Assembly (NCBI RefSeq): GCF_000315625.1
Contig: NW_005434646.1
Coordinates: 480,966 to 505,459 of the forward strand
Source: Guillardia theta CCMP2712
Lineage: Eukaryota; Cryptophyceae; Pyrenomonadales; Geminigeraceae
Direction of reading: 5' to 3'
DNA length: 24,494 nt
Position 1 is the first letter of the stretch; each line of letters starts with the position of its first letter. Shown piece after piece: positions 10,832-18,722 of this stretch. Below the pieces are notes generated by a model that did not search any database, was not told the DNA's origin, and saw only the letters and a list, made by a program, of their open reading frames with translations. A program made the position numbers and the translations under genes.

Positions 10832-12769
10832 GTCTTTGCCTGTCAGGCCTTGTGCATGCGTTCTTACCAAACTCTGCGCCGTTCCTGCATGGGAGGTCCT
10901 CGTTTGTGTCTCAGTCGCGAAGCAGACCCGCTGCACTCTCAGCATGGACCCTCCCGCTGCGAAAAATGTCAAGGGCTGGAATCATCGCCACCAAGATGGC
11001 TGATGATGCCATGATTCTGCGACTTGAGAACACAGCGCGTCAGTTCGAGGAGCTCACGAGCCAGGTGAGTGGTTGTTGTAAGGGGCGCCACACTGTGACC
11101 ACTTGGAATGTCAGCTCGGAGATCCCTCCCTCGCAAACGATCCTACCGAGCTCCTTCGCGTCACGAAGAAAAGAGCTTCGTTGGAAGATATTGTCACGTA
11201 AGTGATTATTGTCTTGTATGTGAATTGCACGAGCCTTGTATGTTGGAGTGATGAAACAAACTCGCCGGCGCTTGGATGAATTATCTTAGATAAGATGTTT
11301 AAAGCGAGACTCTTTGTTTCTGATCATAGACAAGACTTGTCTCAATTTCGTCAATGCCTGTGATGCTAATGTTCGTTAACCAACTCCCCTTTCAGCTGCT
11401 TCAATGATTGGAAGACGTCAAATGAAGAGCTCGAAGGCGCCAATCTTCTCTTTCAAGCAAGTTAATTCTGTTGCGGGCACGTCCCCTAATCCATTCCTTT
11501 AGGATGCGGGTGATGATCCTGAGCTGCGTGAAATGGCGAGGGAGGAAATCAAAACACTCGAAGCGGTCTTTACCATGCTGACGCCTAATGGAGGATGATC
11601 GGAGTTTGCAGAAAATCCAAGAGCTTGAGGAACAGCTCAAGGTGCTGATGTTGCCAAAGGATCCGAACGACGAACGTGATGTCATGGTGATCCGCTACTG
11701 CCCTTGTGTAGCTTTGCTAACAATGCCCACCAGCTCGAGATCCGAGCAGGAACAGGAGGAGATGAGGTTGGAACCGTGTCGGCTGCCTCGTGGTTGCTGA
11801 TCGCACCCTCCGTAGGCAGCTATCTGGGCGAGGGACTTGCTTGAGGTTTACACACGATATGCCAAGACACAGGTGAGTCCTGCTCAGAGCGTCGGGGATG
11901 CTGACTTGAGGCGCTTGCAGTCATGGACGACGTCAATGGTTGATGAGAGCGAGTCGACTTTCATCCTGCAAGTGAAGGGCGACAGCGTGTACAGCAAGCT
12001 CAAGTACGAGGCAGGAGTGCACAGGTGAAACGCAACCAGATCTGTGCCGAAGGCTCACAAGATACTCAGGGTGCAGAGAGTCCCAGCGACTGAGACGCAG
12101 GGGAGAGTTCACACATCAACGGCGACTGTTGCGATCATGCCGGAGGTCGACGAGGTCACTGTGAAGATTGATGCAAAGGACATCTCCCTCACCACTGCTC
12201 GCTCGAGGTGACACGGGGAGAGTGTTGGGCGGGTCTGAGCTGACGGGGGGGGGGGTGATCAGTGGAGCTGGAGGACAGAACGTGAACAAAGTGGAGAGTG
12301 CGGTAGATCTGGTTCACATCCCGACTGGGATTCGTGTTTTTTGCCAACAGGAAAGATCGCAGCTCAAGAACAAGTATGACTTCCCATGCTCCGTGCTGGG
12401 CTGATGAGTGTGTAGGGAGGTCGCGATGCAGATTCTGCGAAACAAGCTCTATGAGCTCCAGATGGAAGAGCAGATGTCTGAGATCTCCAAGCAGAGAAAG
12501 GATCAGGTCAGTGGCATCACTCTACCCCGCAAGGGCTCGTGTGCGAGCAGTCTGTTCCTCACACTGCCCAACAGGTCGGAACCGGATCCAGGAGCGAGAA
12601 GATCCGCACGTACAACTGGAAGGATGGCCGATGCTCGGACCACAGGTTGAACAAGAACTTTCCCCTCCAGCAGTTTCTCTCCGGCGATCTTGAGTCCATC
12701 ATCCAAGAGTGCATCTTCAAGGATCAGCAGCAGAAGCTCGCCGACATGGCCCAGGAGGTCACCGCATAA
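10832..12769 (+). CDS. prfA-like: Plastid-type peptide chain release factor 1
   Basis: Terminates translation at UAA and UAG by hydrolysing peptidyl-tRNA on a bacterial-type ribosome. Exons: 10832-11064, 11115-11197, 11396-11456, 11503-11565, 11612-11686, 11734-11766, 11816-11872, 11921-12024, 12070-12207, 12263-12373, 12416-12506 and 12575-12769 (TAA). All phases agree. Seen: [19 protein letters not shown], the stop-codon-reading Pro-Ala-Thr in [12 protein letters not shown], the catalytic GGQ in [11 protein letters not shown], and [31 protein letters not shown] and [11 protein letters not shown] resemble cyanobacterial and plastid RF1 more than mitochondrial ones (from memory). The N-terminus reads LCLSGLVHA, then [15 protein letters not shown] and a Ser/Arg-rich stretch, fitting a signal peptide followed by a transit peptide beginning with Phe. 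The start codon is not found: the exon opens after TTTTCGTCAG, and an ATG at 10801 in the same frame is blocked by TGA at 10816. One intron is GC-AG. Confidence 0.88.
11457..11502 (+). other. GC-AG intron in the release-factor gene
   Basis: This 46-nt intron begins GCAAGTTAAT and ends CCTTTAG. The only usable GT nearby (GTTAAT, three bases downstream) would shift the frame. The GC donor joins LLFQ to [12 protein letters not shown] in phase, as the protein family requires. GC-AG introns with a GCAAGT donor are a known minor class of spliceosomal intron. Confidence 0.8.
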
Positions 12770-12981
12770 CTTGAGTAAACAGCTTGCACCACCCCCCTTG
12801 TGTGGTACCCATGCATTTGATTACCCCTACCCCCTTTCCCCTTATGTAGACGGAAGGGCAGGCGACGGGATGAGTGTCAGTGACCCCATATGGTAGTCAA
12901 TTTCCAATCTTAGCTTTGATCTTAGCTAGGAAATGCTGGGGGAGGGGGAGAGGAGGGAGGCATAGACGGGGATCTGCGGGG
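12770..12981. other. Short intergenic gap with TACCCC motifs
   Basis: 212 bp between the release-factor stop and the PARP start, so it must hold the 3' end of one and the promoter of the other. ATTACCCCTACCCCCTTT at about 12820-12837 is the reverse complement of the GGGGTA repeats near 7091. No TATA box was recognised. Confidence 0.45.
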
Positions 12982-14553
12982 ATGAACGAGGGGTGGTGTG
13001 GGGTTCCAAGTGCTCATGCGCAGATGCTCGTCTTCTGTAAAGTCGAATATTTTCTTTGGAATGACGGAGGGCCCGACTTCTTCCCTTCGCCGATCCTTTG
13101 TTGGTGTTATGTTGTAATTTCCATCCTAGTCGTCGTTCTGCAAGGGGCGAATCAACTCTTCTCCAACTCAGATATTGCCCAGACTGTCATGGTTGTGTTT
13201 GAATCTTCCATGCTGCTCACGCACGACAATGTGCTCCTGTTTGTGTTTGACATGCTCGAGTCCTACAACCTGTACTCTCTCTACGGAAAGATTCAGACAG
13301 CAACTTTCCTCATGGATTTGTCGGCGATCCTGAACCTGATCATGTTGCTTCTCACCTATGGGATGCTGACATTGCTTCACGTTGGAGGATACGCCGAAGA
13401 TGTACAGCAGAGAAATCGAATGAAACTCCAACAGAGGTACCTTCACACGACAAAACACCCCTATGCTCTCCTATGGTGCATGGGGATTGCAATCTTTTGC
13501 TGGACTTTGCAGTATTTTTTGCGAAAATCTTGTTTGAAAGCAAGTTCCAATAGCTTTGAGCAGTATTTCAAATTCCTTTACGCCTCATACACTCAAGACA
13601 GGGATGACTCACTCGTGGATTTATCTTTCATGTTAGTACTTGTTATGAAGGCAGGTTTTTACCTCAGTCTGCATCAAATCAGATTGTCTGCTTACTATTT
13701 TGATTTGGACACACTTTGCAGATCGCCTCAAATCACTCTTGACACCAGCACAGACAGTTCTGTTGTCGCTGAACAAGCATCAACGGTTCCAGCTACGCGC
13801 ATGGCATCAGCCTTTCCCGCATACTGGCATTTAAGACATGAGGACGACGCAGACTGCTGCTTTGACGTGACAGCAGAGTGGAAAGAGAGGATGCAGGAGC
13901 TTATCTCCACGACATGCAAGGCAGAGGGAGTGGGAAAGGGGCGAATGAATTCAAACATAGGACACACATATCTCGTTGTCGATCGAGTTTTGCGCATCGA
14001 AAACCATCTAAGTTGGAAAGCATACTCGTGGCAAAGAGATGTGGTTGCTGAGCAGCTCAAGAAGAATGGGGTAAAGCAGGAGCCAACGGCAGTTGCCACC
14101 GCCAGGTCCTGGATGCATCAAAGTCTCCAGCTGCACGAAGGCAGCAACGAAGTGCTCTTGCTCCACGGTACACCGGCGGAGCAGGTCAGCAAGATCGTCG
14201 AGGAGGGAATGCTGGATGAGAGGATGTTCAGCTCAGGGGGCATCTTTGGAGGAGGGATCTACTTGGCGGAGAACTCGAGCAAGGCTGACGAGTACTGCGA
14301 CCCAGATCCTGACGGCTCCTGCTGGATGTTCCTCGTCCGCACCGTCCTCGGACAACCTTTCATGGCGCTGGCCCCCAGGAGGGACTCGAGGAGGCCCCCG
14401 AGGATCGAGGGGACACCCAGGCTGTACGACTCAGTGATCGGACTATCCCGGCAGCAGGCCCCCCGAGCGTGCCGAGGCATTCATAGGGAGTTCGTCGTGT
14501 ACGACCGGAGGCAGGCATATGCTGAATTCCTCATCGGGTTCAGACGAGTCTGA
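12982..14553 (+). CDS. Multi-pass membrane protein with C-terminal PARP catalytic domain
   Basis: Predicted ADP-ribosyltransferase anchored in a membrane. The reading frame is uninterrupted, with no intron needed, unlike its neighbours. The ATG at 12982 gives 523 residues; an ATG at 13024 (after GCGCAG) is an alternative. The N-terminal half has about four or five hydrophobic segments: near 13093-13155, 13297-13392, 13462-13527 and 13624-13702, with a weaker one near 13176-13260. The catalytic domain follows. It shows LLLHGTPAEQ (His, 14164), GGGIYLAENSSKADEY (Tyr, 14260) and HREFVVYD (Glu, 14488), so the His-Tyr-Glu triad of the PARP family is intact. The GIYLAENSSK segment resembles tankyrase. 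NAD+ would be the donor; target and membrane are unknown. A Glu at the third position usually permits chain elongation, but activity cannot be inferred from sequence alone. Confidence 0.85.
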   Translation: MNEGWCGVPSAHAQMLVFCKVEYFLWNDGGPDFFPSPILCWCYVVISILVVVLQGANQLFSNSDIAQTVMVVFESSMLLTHDNVLLFVFDMLESYNLYSLYGKIQTATFLMDLSAILNLIMLLLTYGMLTLLHVGGYAEDVQQRNRMKLQQRYLHTTKHPYALLWCMGIAIFCWTLQYFLRKSCLKASSNSFEQYFKFLYASYTQDRDDSLVDLSFMLVLVMKAGFYLSLHQIRLSAYYFDLDTLCRSPQITLDTSTDSSVVAEQASTVPATRMASAFPAYWHLRHEDDADCCFDVTAEWKERMQELISTTCKAEGVGKGRMNSNIGHTYLVVDRVLRIENHLSWKAYSWQRDVVAEQLKKNGVKQEPTAVATARSWMHQSLQLHEGSNEVLLLHGTPAEQVSKIVEEGMLDERMFSSGGIFGGGIYLAENSSKADEYCDPDPDGSCWMFLVRTVLGQPFMALAPRRDSRRPPRIEGTPRLYDSVIGLSRQQAPRACRGIHREFVVYDRRQAYAEFLIGFRRV

Positions 14554-14620
14554 AGGGATGGGGTCGACATGCTACAGGAGATGAATGGTCTCCTAGTTTG
14601 TAGATCTGAAAAGGATAATC

Positions 14621-14626
14621 AATAAA
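14621..14626 (+). terminator. Candidate polyadenylation signal of the PARP gene
   Basis: AATAAA lies 68 bases after the PARP stop codon, in locally A/T-rich sequence. Whether this lineage uses the animal-type hexamer is not known from this window. Confidence 0.4.
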
Positions 14627-14784
14627 GTAGCAAAGTTTACGGTTGCTGCTCTATGAATACTGCTTGATGGCTGTATTTAGCTCTCCTTGATCATACTCTT
14701 AGTTACTCTCTGGTGGCATCGCGCTTCCCAGACAGTCAGTTCCTGTCTCATTCCAGTACAAAAATAACCAAGATGGGCGAGGAG

Positions 14785-14925
14785 AGCAGGAGAAGGAGCA
14801 GGACCAGGACCAGGACCAGGCCCAGGCCCAGGACCAGGATCAAAAGCAGGACCAGGACCAGGATCAAGAGCAGGATCAGGATCAGCATCAAGAGCAAGAG
14901 CAGGAGCAAGAGCAGGAGCCGAGCA
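14785..14925 (+). repeat. AGGACC/AGGATC hexanucleotide repeat, open in three frames
   Basis: Degenerate AGGACC-type units, changing to AGGATC and AGAGC toward the 3' end. Read in frame they give (Thr-Arg)n then (Ser-Lys/Arg)n from the ATG at 14773, (Gly-Pro)n then (Gly-Ala-Arg)n in the SPRY-RING frame, or (Asp-Gln)n then (Glu-Gln)n in the third. Which frame, if any, is translated is unresolved. Confidence 0.75.
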
Positions 14926-14968
14926 AGTGGCGCGACTCGACGAAGAAGTTTGTGGTGTCTGTCAGGTT

Positions 14969-17508
14969 ATGATTCCGCAACCCCCCGCCACCATGTCATG
15001 GCTGGCGGTGGGGCTGGCGGCGGAGGTGTCCTCCTCTCCCATGGTCGTGTCCCTCGGGACCCCCTCCACAGGGAGCTCGTCCTTCAACGTGAGTACCCTC
15101 CCCTCCACACGGGGGGAGACGGCTGAGAACCAGCTGAACACGGGGGGGGTTCTCTGCTTCCCTGGCTTCACCCCCTGGGGGACCTGGCATCGGGGGGGAC
15201 TGAACTCGCTCATGGTGGACGCGGAGGAGAGTGGGCAGCAGGAGGGGAGAAGCACCATCACGAAGCTGAATGGGTATGGCTGGTCGTCGGCGCTCGTGGA
15301 CGTGAAGGTGGAGAAGGGCGCGCGGAGGTTCGAGTTTCATGTGAAGCGGTTGACGGGCCCGGTGCAGATCGGCATCGTACGAGACAAGCACGCGAGGTTG
15401 AGTGGGAGTTGGAAGGATAGTGACTTTGTACATAGCAAGTGGTTCCTTACAGAGGATGGGAGCGTCTTCAACGGCAGCAGGAGGGTGCTGAGGAGCGGGA
15501 AGAAGTTGAGCGAGGACGACGTGGTCGGGGTAGAGGTTGACATCGAGTCAGGGACTGTTTCTCTTTTCAAGCTCCCGAAGAAGATCAGAGGAGAGCACGT
15601 GTTTGCTGCTCCCTGCGCAGCCTGCCGCGGTCAAGATCAGCGTCCTGCTGGCCCTTGCAAGCTGTGGAATGCGGATGGGGGGGAACATGGTTTCATCGGC
15701 AGGGTTTCCGGTGTGCTGACGCACCATGATAGAATCATCCTCACCGATCTGCCAGCGGGGAAGGAGGACGAGGAGAGCGAGTGGATCAGCGGCAGGACGG
15801 GAGAGAAGATGCGGGGAGTCATAGCGAGTTTCATGGAATGCTTCGGGGAGGTGGAAATTGTGGAGTTGAGCAAGGAGCAGCGGTCAGCGGTGGTGAGGGT
15901 AACGAGGTCCTTCTCCTCCCCCTTCTACGAGGAATTTTCCCTCTTCCACTGTATGCTCGAGGAGATCTTTCGCCTCCCCTTCTTGGACCCGCTGGTGCAG
16001 GAGAAGTACAACAGAGCCGGGAAGGTAGACCTGGCGTTCATGGCCAGGAAGCGAAGGCCGGCAGACTCAAGGCACGCCCCCTTGCTCTGCGACAGTGCGA
16101 CTGATGGGTTTTCAGGTGGGAGCACTACATCGGGCCGGAGGGGATTCTTGTCGGGGAGGAGGAGGAGGGGAAGGAGGAGTGCGGCCCGTGCCTCGCCGAG
16201 GTAGGAGGGAGGGGCTACGTCGTGCCGGGCGTTTGCATCGCTAAGGCTGGGACTGCCGTGCACTTTGCGATCCCTCAGGACAAATTTGAAAGAATCGCAA
16301 TCATCGAGGAGCAGCTGCGGCGCCTGAGGACCTTCGGCTTCGCTCCCTCGCCCTTCCACGCCTCCCTCACAGAATCTTGTATCCTCGTACAGGGAGGACG
16401 GGTTACGAGATTGACAAAGAGTGCTAGCGGAGGAGGAGGAGGCTCTCTGTTTGCTACAGCAATCTCTTCCTCCTGGATCTCTCGTTCCTACCCGCCGAAC
16501 GGGCTTTACCAACCTCAGTCGTGGGAGCCGCACCATGACGGCAGTTGGGAAGTGGAGGAGGGGAAGTACGTGTGGAAGGAGAACCAACGGAAGCTGCTGA
16601 ACAAGAGGAGGTGGAACGTGAAGGTCGTGCAGATCGGCAGGCATGGGAATGTTCACAGCACAGGGATGTACATAGGAGTCATCAGCCCCGGGGGATCGCA
16701 GGAAACGTCTGGCGGCGTGCTGTTGTGGGCGGCGGAGGGGGAGACGCTGAGCAACGAGGACGACAACCTTTGCAGAGTTTGCTTCTCCCTTCCCATCTCC
16801 CACACTATCTTCCCCTGCTCCCACCACGTACTCTGCAGGAAGTGCGCGGCCAAGGTGGGCAGGAAGATCTTCGTTTGCCCCAGCTGCAGGACAGGCTCGG
16901 CCGCATCCCCGACCAACCTACCCCTCACGCTTGACCGCAGCTGGAGGAATTCTATCTTCTACAACCGCTGCTGGTTCTTCGACGGGTCTCGAGCCATCAA
17001 CCGCAACGGAGCTCCTCTCGGCGGGGCTCTCTACAATGGTGACGTCATCATTTGCCCGTTCTCCAGCACCAAGGCAAAGGCGCTGAACAAGGGGGACGTT
17101 GTTGGGATCGAGCTGGACCTGGGCGTCATCGAGCACCATGGCGGGGAACAGGAGGTCTGCCGTCCTCTTCTTCCTTGCCCTCCCTCTTGCAGCAACACTT
17201 CTAAGGGCCATCGCATGCTCATCGAGAGCTTCTGCCGCCTGCGTTTCTCGCACAACGGGAAGCTGATCGAGGGGATGTTCGTAGAGCCGCTGACTGTGCT
17301 GGGCTGCGTCGCGGGGTCCAAGTGTGAGAGATGCACGAGAGGAAAGTTCTGTCCACTCAGCCTCCCCCTCCACCCCGCCGTCTGCCTCCTGGAGGAGGGA
17401 GACTGTGTAGAGATGGAGGAGGTACATCATACTGCCTGGCCCTGCCCTCACGACTCGTTCCAAGTCTGCGATGCTTGCCAATTGAGTAACCCGACGTTGG
17501 GTAAATAA
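14969..17508 (+). CDS. SPRY-domain protein with a RING finger (probable E3 ubiquitin ligase)
   Basis: Two exons are proposed, about 14969-16005 and 16116-17508 (TAA). The acceptor TTTTCAG at 16115 is good, but the donor near 16006 is tentative. The start is uncertain: ATG at 14969, or 14993 in a GCCACCATG context, or an upstream spliced exon. Unit one is SPRY-like: YGWSSALVDVKVEKG, GPVQIGIVRD, then DDVVGVEVDIESGTVSLF. Unit two repeats this plan with WNVKVVQIGRHG, GMYIGVISPGG, WFFDG, GDVVGIELDLG and LRFSHNGK. Between GVISPGG and WFFDG lies a complete C3HC4 RING: CRVC, then FPCSHHVLCRKC, then CPSC (about 16771-16887). A CGPC pair near 16180 and CERC and CDAC pairs near the C-terminus could bind more zinc. 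RING domains recruit E2 enzymes and SPRY domains recognise substrates, so an E3 role is inferred. Its stop is 105 bp from the convergent gene's stop. Confidence 0.72.
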
Positions 17509-17509
17509 A
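17504..17509 (+). terminator. Candidate polyadenylation hexamer overlapping the stop codon
   Basis: AATAAA begins two bases before the TAA stop of the SPRY-RING gene, in GGTAAATAAAAGG. If used, the 3' untranslated region would be only about 15-30 bases, which suits the tight convergent spacing here. Confidence 0.35.
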
Positions 17510-17613
17510 AGGAAAGGGAGACCAGGAGGAGGAGCAAGGTGAGGGAGGGTTGGAGGAGGCGAGAAGGATGTGGAGGAGGAGGAGGGCGAGCAGCTATCTT
17601 GTCGTTTTCCTTG

Positions 17614-18688
17614 TCAGTCAAATTGAATCGCACTCTTTCCATGTGACTCCTCTGGCTCCTCGGACAGCGGGTTGAACTCCTCAAATGTCACGTTCCTCGC
17701 CAACTTGTAGAGATCTCTCTTCAGCCTCTTCATCTGCGTGAACTTCTTCTTTTGCAGCCACTCCATGTCATCGGTCGGCTCCACGTCATACCCGTTGAGC
17801 ATCCACTGCACGTCGTCATGCTGCTCATCCCGTCAGCAATGAGACCCAAGGAGCATTCTATCGGCACCTCCAGCGCCCAGTACTTCTTGTTCAGCATCCT
17901 CGGCGTGAAACTCGAGAACAGAGTTGAGTTGGCCCACTCAGGCCTGAAATCCTCCACCTGCCCCTGCTCAGACCCCCCAACCTCGTCAGCGGCAGCCTCA
18001 ACAACCAAGAGTTTGACCTCGGAGTTGGAGGATGGGAAGGAGTAGGTCGAGTTGATACCCCAATAGTCCAGGAACTCCTGAGACGCCCGCGGCCAGTCCC
18101 CCTCGACCACTCCCTTCTCCCTCCTGTCCCTCACCATAATCTCTGCCTCCTCCTCCGTGAGGTGGATGACGGGAGGAGGAGCATTCTTCCGCGCTTCTTC
18201 CTCCTGCTGCTTCAGGCTTGCTAGCAGAGCCTCGCGGGGCCACCATTTCTTGAAGGCGGCAGACTTGGTGCCCGAGGGAACAAACCAGCTCTTCTTGTCC
18301 ATGTCCCACCTGCCAGCAGCCCCCAGTGTCAGCGGACCTTCAGCTGGACGGGAGCTGCTTCAACCTCCCTCCCAGCGCTTTGCACGCGTCCTTGTCCATG
18401 AAGGGGCAGTTGAGGTGAAGCCTGCGCAGCGTACTCATTCTTTCCTGCTTCCTCCCACCTCCTGTCCCAGCAAAGAGCGGAGGGTTACCTCCCATTCAGG
18501 TCTCGAGGAGGAGAAATTTCCCTTGGCGCCTCCTGAGCCTCCTCCTTCCAGGCGGGCAGACGAGACGGCTCGAGCCAGTCGTCGGGCCCGATCTCCGGGT
18601 GTGCACCGGGGGTGTGACCTGAACTTGAAGTGAGAGGAGGCTGTAGATCGGAACGTGTTGGATGCTCGTCTCGTGCTCCTGCAGTCAT
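17614..18688 (-). CDS. DUF5710-like domain protein, probably the 3' part of the adjacent ankyrin gene
   Basis: Exons on the minus strand: 18688-18489, 18421-18365, 18309-17868 and 17820-17614 (TGA), all in phase, 301 residues if started at the ATG at 18688. Exons 2 and 3 together encode LHLNCPFMDKDACKALGGRW and KKSWFVPSGTKSAAFKKWWP. This closely resembles the small DUF5710 fold, known elsewhere from the order LNVPFxxKDxAKxLGARWDxxxKxWYVP. That domain is found beside nucleic-acid enzymes in bacteria, but its function is unclear. The rest is acidic and coiled, with no domain I recognise. Alternatively this is not a separate gene: the donor GAAG/GTGAGT at 18746 joins in phase to an exon opening at 18678 (after GACTGCAG), which would fuse it to the ankyrin gene. 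I favour the fusion slightly. Confidence 0.7.
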
Positions 18689-18722
18689 CCTTTTCTTTCT
18701 CTTTCTCCATGAGCTCGTTTGC

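Larger units (their letters stand above)
14554..14968. other. Intergenic/leader region between the PARP and SPRY-RING genes
   Basis: Contains a candidate polyadenylation hexamer and, from about 14785, a hexanucleotide repeat open in all three plus-strand frames. A plausible splice acceptor, CTGTCTCATTCCAG, ends at 14756, so an upstream exon of the SPRY-RING gene may begin at 14757. No conserved domain was recognised in it. Confidence 0.45.

Noticed and set aside
15925-16827. 300-residue minus-strand frame
   Set aside because: Antisense to the SPRY-RING gene, whose plus-strand frame has recognisable RING and SPRY motifs.
17150-17200. A 38-nt intron in the SPRY-RING gene (GTCTGCC to CTTGCAG)
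   Set aside because: Despite a good pyrimidine tract, removing it puts a TAA stop in frame four codons on, while the unspliced frame continues into RFSHNGK.
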